Assembly (NCBI RefSeq): GCF_002220365.1
Contig: NZ_MTHB01000246.1
Span: forward strand, 124,001 to 188,000
Reading direction: 5' to 3'
DNA from: Caballeronia sordidicola
GTDB taxonomy: Bacteria; Pseudomonadota; Gammaproteobacteria; Burkholderiales; Burkholderiaceae
DNA: 64,000 bases
Below are positions 51,326 through 60,908 of the stretch, piece by piece. The translations under genes were made by a program, and so were the position numbers. Below the pieces are notes generated by a model, which did not search any database, was not told where the DNA came from, and saw only the letters and a list, made by a program, of their open reading frames with translations. Each line of letters starts with the position of its first letter. The stretch's first letter is position 1.

Positions 51326-53299
51326 TTAATCGGTCTGCGCGTCCCTCCACGCGCAGACATCGCCGGTTGCAAGCTCTCGCTGCCCGAGCACGAACGTCGC
51401 ATTGACCGATGCAGGAACTTCTACTTGCTGTTCGCCGAAGTTGAACGCGAAGGTCAGGTCGCCGCGCCGGCGAATGCGCAACCCGTCGGCTAGCAATTGA
51501 GTTTCAATTCCGGCCTCGTTCGCCGCCTGCGCAAGCACCGCGCGATGCAATCCGTGCGATAGCCACGCCGCCACATATAGAACCTTTCCGCGACTCAGCA
51601 CAGCCGGCCACGCATCGTCGAATTGCGCATCGACTCGCGTGTCGCCATTGGCGCGAACATGCTCACGCCAATGCATCGCCACACCTTCTATGTCGCCGAA
51701 AGAAAGCGCGGGCGTGAGCGTCGGGCGCAGGGTCTCGACTTCCAGGACTTGCATTGGCAATACCTTTTGCAGCGCGCCGGGCGGGAGGCTTGAAGGAATC
51801 GCAAATGCTGTCGTCTTCGAACCGCTTCTCGGACCGAACACCCATTGCGCAGAACTCTTTTCTATCTGGCCGACGAGCGTTTCGTCGATGACGGCAATGC
51901 TTGGAACGACCACCAGCCGGTATTGCGACAGATCGGCCTTGCTCGAAACGATATCAACGTCCAGGCCGAGTTCACGCAGCGCCTCGTAGTAGTCGAACAC
52001 CAACATCTGGTAGTCGAAGGTCTTGCCGTGACGCTGAATCTCGAACATCCATTGCGTCTCATAGTCGAACACAATCGCGGTGGCAGCACGCTTTGGCGCG
52101 CCGAGTCCCGAGAGCGCTGCCGATGCCGCAATCTCGCGGGCTGCCTGCTGCACCTCAAGGCCGCCCGGCGACAGTTCGTTGTTAGGCAGATTAAGTCCGG
52201 AGTGCATCTGTTCCTGCGCAAACGGACACTGACGCCAGCGGAAATACGACACCAGTTCCGCGCCGTGCGCGAAAGCCTCATAAGCCCAAAGCCTGACCAT
52301 CCCTTTGGCCGGAACCGGGTTCCACGACGCCCAGTTCACTGGTCCCGCCTGCTGCTCCATCACCCAGAATCGTCCGCCACCTATCGTCCGATAACGATCG
52401 TGATCGAACGCCGAGACGTCGGGATGTGCGGTCCGTGCGTAACGCGCTTTCTGTTCTTCCGGCAGCGCGATCGACTCGGTACGTGCGATCGGATAGCTGT
52501 CCCACGCAGCCACGTCGATCGCGTTATCTTCAGCAAAACGGTAATGATCGAATGTCGTGAAAAAGCCCATGAAGTTATGCAGCAGGTCGGCATTGGGCGC
52601 ATGCTGACGCAGCACCTCGATCTGTTCGCGATGAAAACTCCCTACCTCCTCCGACATGAATCGGCGGAAGTCGAGCAGATGGATCGGATTCGCATCGGTG
52701 GGCGTCAAGTTCGGCAAACCGATTGCATCGAAAGACGGATACTCCATGCTCCAGAAGACATTGCCCCACACTTCGTTGAGCGCATTGACGCTCTCATAGC
52801 GAAGCTGCAACCATGCCTGAAAGCGCTTCAGTGCGGCGGGGGAATAACTCGGCACGGTATCGTGACAGCCGAGTTCGTTATCGGTCTGCCAAGCGACAAT
52901 CGACGGATGCCGCCCATAACGCCCCGCCATCGCAGTGACAAAGCGCACGCATTCGCGCCGATAGATTTCGCTGGAAATATCATAGTGACGACGCGAGCCG
53001 AAGTTCCAGCGTACGCCATCCGCCCGCACCGGCAACACCTCCGGATGCGCGTCGATCAGCCATTTCGGCGGTGATGCCGTTGGTGTGCCCAGCACGAGCT
53101 TCAGCCCCGCAGCCGCGAGCGTCTCGATGGCTTCGTCAAGCCATTCCCAGACGAATTCACCGGGGCGCGGCTCCATCCGGCTCCACGCGAATTCAGCAAT
53201 CCGCACATGCGTGATGCCGAGTTCCGCCATCCGCTTTGCATCGTCGGCCCACATAGAACGAGGCCATTGTTCCGGGTAATAACACACACCAAGTTGCAT
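51326..53299 (-). CDS. Beta-galactosidase, glycoside hydrolase family 42
   Basis: 657 residues. The N-terminal TIM barrel starts MQLGVCYYPEQWPRSMWADD; the acid/base Glu142 is in WQTDNELGCHD and the nucleophile Glu315 in FWVMEQQAGP. A trimerisation domain and C-terminal beta domain (about 390-657) follow. GH42 enzymes remove terminal beta-galactose from galacto-oligosaccharides. There is no signal peptide, so it works in the cytoplasm on sugars brought in by the ABC importer upstream (37-base gap). Part of the LacI-controlled unit. Confidence 0.93.
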   Translation of the reverse strand: MQLGVCYYPEQWPRSMWADDAKRMAELGITHVRIAEFAWSRMEPRPGEFVWEWLDEAIETLAAAGLKLVLGTPTASPPKWLIDAHPEVLPVRADGVRWNFGSRRHYDISSEIYRRECVRFVTAMAGRYGRHPSIVAWQTDNELGCHDTVPSYSPAALKRFQAWLQLRYESVNALNEVWGNVFWSMEYPSFDAIGLPNLTPTDANPIHLLDFRRFMSEEVGSFHREQIEVLRQHAPNADLLHNFMGFFTTFDHYRFAEDNAIDVAAWDSYPIARTESIALPEEQKARYARTAHPDVSAFDHDRYRTIGGGRFWVMEQQAGPVNWASWNPVPAKGMVRLWAYEAFAHGAELVSYFRWRQCPFAQEQMHSGLNLPNNELSPGGLEVQQAAREIAASAALSGLGAPKRAATAIVFDYETQWMFEIQRHGKTFDYQMLVFDYYEALRELGLDVDIVSSKADLSQYRLVVVPSIAVIDETLVGQIEKSSAQWVFGPRSGSKTTAFAIPSSLPPGALQKVLPMQVLEVETLRPTLTPALSFGDIEGVAMHWREHVRANGDTRVDAQFDDAWPAVLSRGKVLYVAAWLSHGLHRAVLAQAANEAGIETQLLADGLRIRRRGDLTFAFNFGEQQVEVPASVNATFVLGQRELATGDVCAWRDAQTD

Positions 53300-53336
53300 G
53301 AGATAGTCTCTTTAATGGATGACGGCAAACAAGCAT

Positions 53337-54188
53337 TCAACCCTTGCTTGCGCCAAAAGTCAGGCCGGCGACGAAATGCTTTTGCATGGCGAAGAACATC
53401 AGCACGGAGGGCAACGCCGCCAACACTGAACCGGCGGCGACCAGGTTCCAGGCAGTCGTCCACTGCCCCTTGAGCGCGGCGACGCCCACGGTGATCGGCG
53501 CGGCCTCATCGCCTTGCGTGAGGCATAGCGCCCAGAAGTAGTCGTTCCAGACAAACGTGAACACCAGTATGCCGAGCGCGGCGAGCGCGGGCCGAATCAG
53601 CGGCAGCACGATGCGCAGGTAGATTGCCCATTCGCTCGCCCCTTCCACGCGCGCGGCCTCGATCATCTCGAACGGCAACTGCTTGATGAAGTTGCGCAGA
53701 AACAGCGTGCAAAAACCGGTCTGAAACGACACATGGAAAATCACCAACGCCCACACGGTATTGAACAGCCCGACTTTCAGCGCCATGTCGCGTACCGGGA
53801 TCATCAGGATCTGGATGGGCACGAAGTTGCCGGCAACGAACGCGAACAGCACAGCGGTGTTACCCGGGAACTTGTAGGTCGCCAAGGCAAAACCCGCCAT
53901 GGACGCCAGCACGATCGCGCCGATCACCGACGGCACCGTGATCAGCACGCTATTGGCGAAGTAATGCAACATCGGCGTTTGCGTGAGCGCCGTGCCGTAG
54001 TTTTCGATCAGCGCAAAATGCTTGGGCCAGCCCCAATAGTCGCCTTGCGCCAGTTCATCCGAAGAGCGGATGGAGGTGACGAGCACGGCCAGCATCGGCA
54101 GCAGCCATATCAGCAGCGCGATTGGCAGCGAGGCTTTGTAAAGCCTGCGGTTGAGCGGTTTCCAGCGTTCGACGGGAAGTGGATACAT
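53337..54188 (-). CDS. Carbohydrate ABC permease (MalG/AmyC-like)
   Basis: 283 residues, about six helices. The EAA loop is FEMIEAARVEGASEWAIYLR followed by IVLPLIRPALAALGILVF. The start at 54188 has AGGAG nine to ten bases ahead and the frame upstream is spurious. It pairs with the permease 19 bases upstream to form the oligosaccharide channel. Confidence 0.88.
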   Translation of the reverse strand: MYPLPVERWKPLNRRLYKASLPIALLIWLLPMLAVLVTSIRSSDELAQGDYWGWPKHFALIENYGTALTQTPMLHYFANSVLITVPSVIGAIVLASMAGFALATYKFPGNTAVLFAFVAGNFVPIQILMIPVRDMALKVGLFNTVWALVIFHVSFQTGFCTLFLRNFIKQLPFEMIEAARVEGASEWAIYLRIVLPLIRPALAALGILVFTFVWNDYFWALCLTQGDEAAPITVGVAALKGQWTTAWNLVAAGSVLAALPSVLMFFAMQKHFVAGLTFGASKG

Positions 54189-54207
54189 GGCACGTGACTC
54201 CTGAAAA

Positions 54208-55113
54208 TCAGCGTTCTTCGCGCAGCATGCGGCGCAAATGGAACACGATATAGACGAGCATGATCGCGAACAGCACGACTGCAATCGCTGCGGAATACCC
54301 TTCGCGGTAGTACTTGATCGCCTGGTCGTACATGTAATAGGCGAGCACGGTGGAACTGTCGAACGGCCCTCCGCCGCTCATCACGGCGATCAGGTCGAAG
54401 CTGCGCAGCGCGCCGATCACGGTGAGCACCACGGCCATGAAGGTCGCGGGCCGCAATTGCGGAAGGATCACGTGCCATAGCAGCGCCACGCCCTTTGCTC
54501 CTTCCATGCGCGCTGCCTCGACCACTTCCGGATTGATGGCCGTGAGACCGGTGAGGTACAGCACCATGCAGAACGGCGTTTGCGGCCACAACGCGGCGAA
54601 GATGATGCCAAGCGTTACCGTATGCGGATCGCCGAGTACAGGAATGCCGTGGCCGACAATCAGGCGCAACAAACCAAAGCTCGGGTCATAAAACCAGCTG
54701 AACACGAGACCCACCACCACGCCTGACAGCACGAACGGCGCGAAGAACAGCGACTTCACGATGCGCATGCCACGGATATGCTGGTTCAGATACAACGCGA
54801 ACAGCAGGCCGAACGGCGGCGCAAACAGGAACAGAGCGAGCCAGATCAGGTTGTTCTTGAGCGCCGTGTAGAACGTGTCCGAGTGGAACAGTTCGATGTA
54901 GTTATCGAAGCCGGCGAACGTCTTCGGCGTCATTCCGTCCCAGTTATAAAAGCTGAGGGAAATGCTGCTGATGATCGGATAAACCACGCACAGGCAAAAC
55001 AAAGCGCAACCCGGCAGCAGAAAGAAAAACGCGGCGCGGTGCTGATGACGGCGTGTAGTAGAGACGTGCCGGCGCCGAGCCGCGGGTAAGCGGCGCGCTA
55101 CGGAATCAGACAT
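54208..55113 (-). CDS. Carbohydrate ABC permease (MalF/AmyD-like)
   Basis: 301 residues, six helices, with LPGCALFCLCVVYPIISSIS as first anchor and the EAA loop EVVEAARMEGAKGVALLWHV then ILPQLRPATF. The N-terminal tail is basic. ATG 55113 is chosen over 55167 because the sequence from MSDSVARR is normal for the family and GAGG lies before it. Partner of the permease at 53337 and of the binding protein 72 bases upstream. Confidence 0.87.
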   Translation of the reverse strand: MSDSVARRLPAARRRHVSTTRRHQHRAAFFFLLPGCALFCLCVVYPIISSISLSFYNWDGMTPKTFAGFDNYIELFHSDTFYTALKNNLIWLALFLFAPPFGLLFALYLNQHIRGMRIVKSLFFAPFVLSGVVVGLVFSWFYDPSFGLLRLIVGHGIPVLGDPHTVTLGIIFAALWPQTPFCMVLYLTGLTAINPEVVEAARMEGAKGVALLWHVILPQLRPATFMAVVLTVIGALRSFDLIAVMSGGGPFDSSTVLAYYMYDQAIKYYREGYSAAIAVVLFAIMLVYIVFHLRRMLREER

Positions 55114-55185
55114 GATCGGGCCTCGTCGGGATCGTTGGCAAGCGCCAGCCGTTGATGCAGCATGCAACCGCTGGCGCTACCGGAT

Positions 55186-56439
55186 TTACTTCTTGTAGAT
55201 ACGCTTGCGGGTCGCTTCGAGACGAACGAGCACGGCGTCGAGTTGCGACGGATCGCTATAGAACTGCTGCATCGCCTTCATCCCTTCGTCGGCCATTTCC
55301 TTCGTCATGTCGCGGTCGTAGAACTGCGCAATGCCGCCCTTCGTATTCGCAAGCGTCTGGAAGCCGACCTTCGAAATTTCGTCTTCGGGTTCAGCAGCCT
55401 GGCTGTTCGACGGCAGTTGCCCCCAGCCCTTGGCGAGATCGGCGTTGATCTGCGGCTGCTCCATGAACGCCAGCAGCTTGTGGGCATCAGCCTTGTTTTT
55501 TGCCTTCGCCGGAATCAGCAGGACGTTGACCGGCCCGTCCTCAGCCGTCGGCACATTCGCGTCGATCACCGGGAAACGGAAGAAGCCGGTTTGCGGACGA
55601 ATGGAAGCCGGAATGCTCGCCGAGAAGAACGTGCCCATCAGCATCATCGACGCTTTGCCGTTCGCGAGAAAAGGCGCGATGGAATCGAGATCGTAGGACA
55701 ACGCGTTGTCGATGAAGTAGTGGTCGTCGATCAGCGTTTTCCACGCGGCATAGACTTTTTTAACACGCGGATCGGTGTACGGAATTTCGCCCGCCATCAA
55801 TTGCTGATGAAACGCGTTGCCGTTGATGCGCAGGTCCAGATAGTCGAACCACGCAGCAAGCGTCCAGCTATCGCGTGCGGCCACGGCGATCGGTGCAACT
55901 CCGCTTGCCTTCAACTTCTTGCAGGCATCGAGAAATTCATCCCACGTTTTCGGCTCACCCTTGATGCCGGCCTTCTCGAACAGATCCTTGCGATAGAAGA
56001 ATCCGTAAGCGTCGTAGCCGAGTGGCGCCGCGTACTGCTTGCCCTTGTACGTGGACGCTTCTTTCACCGACGCATATTGCTGCGACCAGCCGTTCTTGCT
56101 CCAGTCCGGCGACAGGTCCTCCAGCAGGCCGCGCTCTGCGTAATACGCCATGCGCTCACCGTCATGCCACGAAACTACGTCGGGCGGATCGGTGGCGAGC
56201 CATCCGCCCATTTGCACCTTGTACGCCTCTTCGGTGACATAGGTCACCTTGAGGTCGACGTCAGGATTGGCTTTCTTGAATTTGTCGAACGCGTCCTGCC
56301 AGGTCGAACGCTGGTTACCGCGCGCCGATACGTTGACGCTCAGCGTGGCGGCGTCGGCCACGGTGCAACAGAAAACGCCGGCTACCAGCGCGGCCGCCAC
56401 TGATGCATGAGCCAGACTGCGAAGGCGATGAGTAATCAT
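55186..56439 (-). CDS. Oligosaccharide-binding protein of the ABC importer
   Basis: 417 residues. A signal peptide (HASVAAALVAGVFCCTVADA) is followed by a family 1 extracellular solute-binding protein: STWQDAFDKFKKANPDVDLK, DPPDVVSWHDGERMAYYAER, YDAYGFFYRKDLFEKAGIKG, GKASMMLMGTFFSASIP. ATG 56439 has AAGGAGACAAAG directly upstream. It delivers a galactoside-type oligosaccharide to the two permeases, inferred from the GH42 gene in the same unit. Confidence 0.9.
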   Translation of the reverse strand: MITHRLRSLAHASVAAALVAGVFCCTVADAATLSVNVSARGNQRSTWQDAFDKFKKANPDVDLKVTYVTEEAYKVQMGGWLATDPPDVVSWHDGERMAYYAERGLLEDLSPDWSKNGWSQQYASVKEASTYKGKQYAAPLGYDAYGFFYRKDLFEKAGIKGEPKTWDEFLDACKKLKASGVAPIAVAARDSWTLAAWFDYLDLRINGNAFHQQLMAGEIPYTDPRVKKVYAAWKTLIDDHYFIDNALSYDLDSIAPFLANGKASMMLMGTFFSASIPASIRPQTGFFRFPVIDANVPTAEDGPVNVLLIPAKAKNKADAHKLLAFMEQPQINADLAKGWGQLPSNSQAAEPEDEISKVGFQTLANTKGGIAQFYDRDMTKEMADEGMKAMQQFYSDPSQLDAVLVRLEATRKRIYKK

Positions 56440-56540
56440 CTTTGTCTCCTTGACTACCTTGTTGGCTGACAGCGATTCACTGCCAGACGATATAACCCGC
56501 TCTGTGGCGGATTGGGATTTTGAATCCATGCGTTTGTGCT

Positions 56541-57692
56541 TTAAGCCGCGGCTCGTTCGGGCTCGGGCTTGGGCTCGAACATGCTGCGCCGAAACGCAAG
56601 CCCATCCGCGTCGAACAGGTGGCACGCCGAAGCCGGAACATGAACGCGGATGCGCTCGCCCGGATCAATCGATGTATCGCCGGGCGCCTTCGCGACGAGC
56701 GTGCCGGTCGCGTGATCCGCGTGAATGTAGCTATGCTCGCCGAGCTCCTCCGACAGCACCGCGACGCACTGAATGGACTGCTCGTCGCCATCAAGCCGCA
56801 GGTGTTCCGGACGCACGCCGAGCGTGACCGGCTGGCCGCGCTGCAGGCGCTGGCCATCGACATGGGCAACCAGCCGTTCGCCGCTTTGCGCCAGCGTGAC
56901 CGTCACGCTTCCGGCACCGGTCGAATCGACCACGGCATCGATAAAATTCATTCTTGGTGAGCCGATGAAACCCGCCACGAAGCGCGACTTCGGATGGTGA
57001 TACAACTCGAGCGGCGCACCGGTCTGCGCGACGCTGCCGAAGCGCTCCGCGTCCGCGCCTGCATGCAGCAGCACGATCCTGTCGGCAAGCGTCATCGCCT
57101 CGACCTGATCGTGGGTCACATAGACCACGCTCGCGTTTGCAAAGCGCTGGTGCAGCCTGGCGATTTCAACGCGTGTCTGGCCGCGCAACGCAGCATCGAG
57201 ATTCGACAGGGGCTCATCGAACAGGAACACGCCAGGTTCGCGCACGATGGCCCGGCCAATCGCGACACGCTGCCGTTGGCCACCAGACAGTGCCTTGGGA
57301 AACCGGTCGAGGTAGTCGTCCAGTTGCAGGATGCGCGCGGCTTCGCGCACTTTCCGCTCGATCACGTCCTTGGGCTGTTTCGCGAGTTTCAGGCCAAACG
57401 CCATGTTGTCGAACACGGTCATGTGCGGAAATAGCGCGTAGCTCTGGAACACCATCGCGACGCCACGCGCCGCGGCAGGCACATCGTTCACGAGACGCCC
57501 GCCAATATGCAGCTCGCCTTCGCTCAGGTCTTCGAGGCCGGCGATCATTCTCAGCAGGGTGGACTTCCCGCAACCCGATGGCCCGAGAAAAACGCAGAAC
57601 TCATGCTGCGCAATATCCAGGTTCACTCGCCGGATCACCGGCGCGTTGGCTCCGTATGACTTCTGCACGTCCACAAGACGAATTGCCGCCAT
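56541..57692 (-). CDS. ABC transporter ATPase, UgpC/MsmK/MalK type
   Basis: 383 residues. Walker A GPSGCGKST (about 37-45), Q-loop MVFQSYALFPHMTVFDNMAF, signature LSGGQRQRVAIGRAIVREPG, Walker B VFLFDEPLSNLDA and switch VTHDQVEAM. A C-terminal TOBE-type regulatory domain (VTLGVRPEHLRLDGD) completes the CUT1 ATPase. It is the first gene of the unit, 101 bases before the binding protein, with GGGAGATGAC before the ATG. It powers the CUT1 importer. Confidence 0.92.
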   Translation of the reverse strand: MAAIRLVDVQKSYGANAPVIRRVNLDIAQHEFCVFLGPSGCGKSTLLRMIAGLEDLSEGELHIGGRLVNDVPAAARGVAMVFQSYALFPHMTVFDNMAFGLKLAKQPKDVIERKVREAARILQLDDYLDRFPKALSGGQRQRVAIGRAIVREPGVFLFDEPLSNLDAALRGQTRVEIARLHQRFANASVVYVTHDQVEAMTLADRIVLLHAGADAERFGSVAQTGAPLELYHHPKSRFVAGFIGSPRMNFIDAVVDSTGAGSVTVTLAQSGERLVAHVDGQRLQRGQPVTLGVRPEHLRLDGDEQSIQCVAVLSEELGEHSYIHADHATGTLVAKAPGDTSIDPGERIRVHVPASACHLFDADGLAFRRSMFEPKPEPERAAA

Positions 57693-57704
57693 GTCATCTC
57701 CCGG

Positions 57705-57720
57705 ATTTAATCGCTTAAAT
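57705..57720. promoter_or_regulatory. LacI-type operator 1
   Basis: ATTTAATCGCTTAAAT, a palindrome with a central CG as LacI-family operators have, 13 bases before the ATPase start. Near twin of the site at 57760. Confidence 0.8.
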
Positions 57721-57759
57721 TTTTGCGTAAAATAAACGGCACGCCCTTGCGCAGCGTGT

Positions 57760-57775
57760 ATTTAACCGCTTAAAT
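57760..57775. promoter_or_regulatory. LacI-type operator 2
   Basis: ATTTAACCGCTTAAAT, one base different from operator 1. Centres are 55 bases apart, close to five helical turns, compatible with looping by a tetramer. It serves the shared divergent promoter region. Confidence 0.8.
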
Positions 57776-57894
57776 TCGGGTACGATAGAAGAAGTCATGA
57801 TGGGTGTCTCCGTTGTGTTTTCCAGAAGTTATCAACGTCACCAATCGCTTGCAACATTTGAATCGCATTCCCTGAATGTGGGATAACTCGAAAA

Positions 57895-58911
57895 ATGGTC
57901 ACTCTGTCCGAAGTTGCGAAGCGCGCGCATGTCACCGCGGCAACCGTGTCCAACGTGCTGCGCAATCGCGAAAAAGTCCGCCCGGAAACCGCCGACCGCG
58001 TGCTGAAAGCCATCGACGATCTTGGCTATCGGCCCAACCTGAACGCGCGAGCGTTGGCCGAAGGCCGCTCCTCGACGCTCGCCTTGATGCTCTCCAATAT
58101 CTCGAACCCGTTCTACCCCGAGTTCGTGCTCGCGGCCGAGCGCGCGGCCCGCAAGGCAGGCCACTTCCTGATGGTATGCAATACCGATGACGACGCCGAG
58201 ATTGGCCGCGCCTATCTGAATCAGATCGCGGGAACTCTGGCGGATGGCGTACTCGTGATGAACACGGACATTGCCATCAACGACCTGTGCGCGTCGGCCA
58301 TGCACAGCGCGCCAATTCTGCTGGCCATGTGGGAACATCCCGAAACGCCGCCCGCCCTGCCCTGCATCGCCGTTGATTTTGCCCAGGCGGGCGCGCTGGC
58401 CGCCGGGCATCTGCTCGAACTCGGCCACCGTGAGATCGGCCTGTTGATCGGCGATGGGTGCGGCGGTTTGCAGGATGCCCGTTCCAACGGGTTTCGCGCC
58501 GCCATGCGCGAAGCCGGGATTGAGGCAGACTCCGCGGCTGTGCTGCAGATCCGCGACTCGATCGACGCAGGGTATGCCGCCTGCATGCAGTTGATGGCGA
58601 ACCGGCCGCACCTCACCGCCATTTTCGCGACCAATGATCTGTTAGCGATCGGCGCGGCGCAGGCGTTGATCACGCTTGGCCGCAAGGTGCCGGATGACGT
58701 GTCGGTGATCGGCATCACGGACATCCAGCTCGCCCATCAAGTACATCCGGCTTTGACGACAGTCGCGATCCAGACCGCGGCCATTGCGGAGTTGTCCGTC
58801 GAACGGCTTATCCAGCTGATCCAGGTTCCGGAGATGCAACCATCGATGGTCATCGCTCCACCACCGAAACTTGTTGTGCGTGCATCAACGGGCCCACGGC
58901 GCGCGGGATGA
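57895..58911 (+). CDS. LacI family repressor of the galactoside unit
   Basis: 338 residues. The N-terminal HTH is MVTLSEVAKRAHVTAATVSN with hinge YRPNLNARALAEGRSSTLAL, followed by a periplasmic-binding-type ligand domain (FYPEFVLAAERAARKAGHFL, FATNDLLAIGAAQALITLG, VIGITDIQLAHQVHPALTTV). It is divergent from the ATPase-importer-galactosidase unit, with two palindromic operators between. Inducer is probably galactose or a galactoside, by context. Confidence 0.92.
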   Translation: MVTLSEVAKRAHVTAATVSNVLRNREKVRPETADRVLKAIDDLGYRPNLNARALAEGRSSTLALMLSNISNPFYPEFVLAAERAARKAGHFLMVCNTDDDAEIGRAYLNQIAGTLADGVLVMNTDIAINDLCASAMHSAPILLAMWEHPETPPALPCIAVDFAQAGALAAGHLLELGHREIGLLIGDGCGGLQDARSNGFRAAMREAGIEADSAAVLQIRDSIDAGYAACMQLMANRPHLTAIFATNDLLAIGAAQALITLGRKVPDDVSVIGITDIQLAHQVHPALTTVAIQTAAIAELSVERLIQLIQVPEMQPSMVIAPPPKLVVRASTGPRRAG

Positions 58912-59594
58912 ACCTAAGCTTTGGCAGACGGCATCGACAATGCGCCGCGCGATAATTTAGTTAGGAATGCACAGGCTAATTGTAAGTTTGGTCAATTCGA
59001 CCCGCCCTTTCTATGATCACTCATCGCATTCCTTTCTATTTACTTTCTATAATCTAACAATAGCCGGTACTGCCCCATATCGATAATATTTGCGGTACTT
59101 TCTTGAGAAAGTCCAGCTTTGTATTACGCGATGTTACGCACGCTCCTATCGTAATGGTTCGGAATGCTTCTCCCCACACGATCGTTCAATAATCAGCGTC
59201 CGGTTCGCTACACTGCGATACGGTCCTATTCGTTAGTTGCGCAGCGTCATTGCATCCAATCCGATGAACTTGTGTGCACTCGTTCGATCACAAGGGACTC
59301 AATACTTTCGATGCCACGCCGTGTCCGCTTACGGGTGAATGAGACCTGAAGAGCGGCCGCCATGCGAATTCAGAAGCACGCCCACGTAGTTGCCGGGTTT
59401 TGCCCAAGGGTTTCGCTAACGAATAAACACGCAGAATGCCCGGCTGACCCAGCGAGCTTTTCGCGGACCATGACGGAGCTTGCGTCAACCCCCGGCCGAG
59501 CCGGGGACAAGAGACATGCGGCACTCGCCGGGCTGGGTTCTTCAACGGGCCACCCGGTTATCCAGGGCACAGTTTGTTTTCGGAGGGCGTAGGT
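58912..59594. other. 683-base intergenic region, AT-rich, no gene seen
   Basis: The stretch 58960-59110 is AT-rich for this genome and contains a small hairpin (ACTTTCTTGAGAAAGT near 59098-59113). The later part, before the RND genes, has GC-rich hairpin-like sequence. I found no supported gene, repeat family or RNA; the efflux operon promoter should lie here. Confidence 0.45.
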
Positions 59595-60890
59595 ATGAGC
59601 GGTTTGAGCGACACCGGTTCCACGCAGGTAAAGCGCCCGAGGCGCTGGCGTGCCTTGCTGTTGTTGGTAGTGGTGCTGGTGCTGATAGGAGTCGTGGTCG
59701 TGCATTTGCTGGGGGCCAAGAAGCCGCCGCGCGCGACTCCGCCGCAAGTGGTGACGGTTGCTACCGCGACCCTTGGCTCAATGCCTGAGATCCTGAGTGA
59801 ACTGGGCACGGTGACCCCCACCGCCACCGTGACCGTGCTGCCGCAACTGAGCGGATACCTGACGGCGGTCGGTTATCGCGAAGGCCAGGACGTGCAGAAA
59901 GGGCAATTCCTTGCCCAGATCGATCCGCGCCAGTATGAAATCGACAAGCAGCAGGCCGAGGCGACCCTCGCCAAGGACCGGGCTGCACTTGCGCAAGCGC
60001 ACGCCGACCTCGCCCGCTATACACAACTGAACGAGCGCAAGTCTATTGCCGAGCAGACCTTTGCCGACCAGCAATTCCTCGTGCAGCAAGACGAGGCCGC
60101 CGTAAAGGTCGACTTGGCCAACATTGCGCAGTTCGACCTCGACCTGGCTTATTGCCGCATCACCGCACCGGTTTCCGGGCGCGTCGGCCTGCGTCTTGTC
60201 GATCCGGGCAACTACGTTACCGCTTCGTCGTCGCCGGGTATCGTGGTCATTACCACCATGAAGCCGACCACCGTGCAATTCACGGTGCCGCAAGACTCGC
60301 TCGCGAGCGTGCTGCAGCGCATGAACGGGGGCGCGAGCCTGCCGGTCACCGCTTACAGCAGCGACAACTCGAAGGAGATCGCCACCGGCACGCTCTACGC
60401 GGTCAGCAACCAGATGGCGACGAGCACGGGGACGATTACCCTCCGGGCGACGTTCCCCAACGACGACGAGGCACTGTTCCCGAGCGAGTTCGTCAACGTC
60501 AAGCTACTCGTCGATACCTTGCAAAATGCCGTGCTGGTGCCTACGCCTGCGGTACAAACGGGCGCGCCGGGCGACTATGTCTACCTCGTGAACGCGAACA
60601 ACACCGTGTCCGTACATAAGGTCACGCTCGGCCCGAGCGACGGCAAGAACACGGTCATTACGTCCGGCCTTGCCGCGGGCAACATGGTCGTGACCGACGG
60701 CACCGACCGCTTGAGCGATGGCGTGAAGATCCAGGCCGCAGCAGCGCGGCCCGCATCCGCCAGCGCAGCAGCCGCCGCGCCGGCGTCCGGAGCGGGCGCG
60801 GGCGCGGCAAGCGGCGCTCAGGGTCAGCACAAGCATGCCCACGGCGGCGCCTCGGGCACGGCTGCGGCCGCGGCCGACGCAGCCTCGTAG
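59595..60890 (+). CDS. RND efflux periplasmic adaptor (MdtA-like)
   Basis: 431 residues from ATG 59595, which has GGAGGGCG upstream. One N-terminal membrane anchor (ALLLLVVVLVLIGVVVVHLL), then a lipoyl/barrel adaptor with hairpin: LPQLSGYLTAVGYREGQDVQ, IDKQQAEATLAKDRAALAQA, DLAYCRITAPVSGRVGLRLV. The C-terminal 50 residues are Ala/Gly/His-rich (GQHKHAHGGASG). It links an inner-membrane RND pump to an outer-membrane factor. The pump gene follows after 18 bases. Confidence 0.9.
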   Translation: MSGLSDTGSTQVKRPRRWRALLLLVVVLVLIGVVVVHLLGAKKPPRATPPQVVTVATATLGSMPEILSELGTVTPTATVTVLPQLSGYLTAVGYREGQDVQKGQFLAQIDPRQYEIDKQQAEATLAKDRAALAQAHADLARYTQLNERKSIAEQTFADQQFLVQQDEAAVKVDLANIAQFDLDLAYCRITAPVSGRVGLRLVDPGNYVTASSSPGIVVITTMKPTTVQFTVPQDSLASVLQRMNGGASLPVTAYSSDNSKEIATGTLYAVSNQMATSTGTITLRATFPNDDEALFPSEFVNVKLLVDTLQNAVLVPTPAVQTGAPGDYVYLVNANNTVSVHKVTLGPSDGKNTVITSGLAAGNMVVTDGTDRLSDGVKIQAAAARPASASAAAAAPASGAGAGAASGAQGQHKHAHGGASGTAAAAADAAS

Positions 60891-60908
60891 AAGCCGAACT
60901 CGCCCCCG

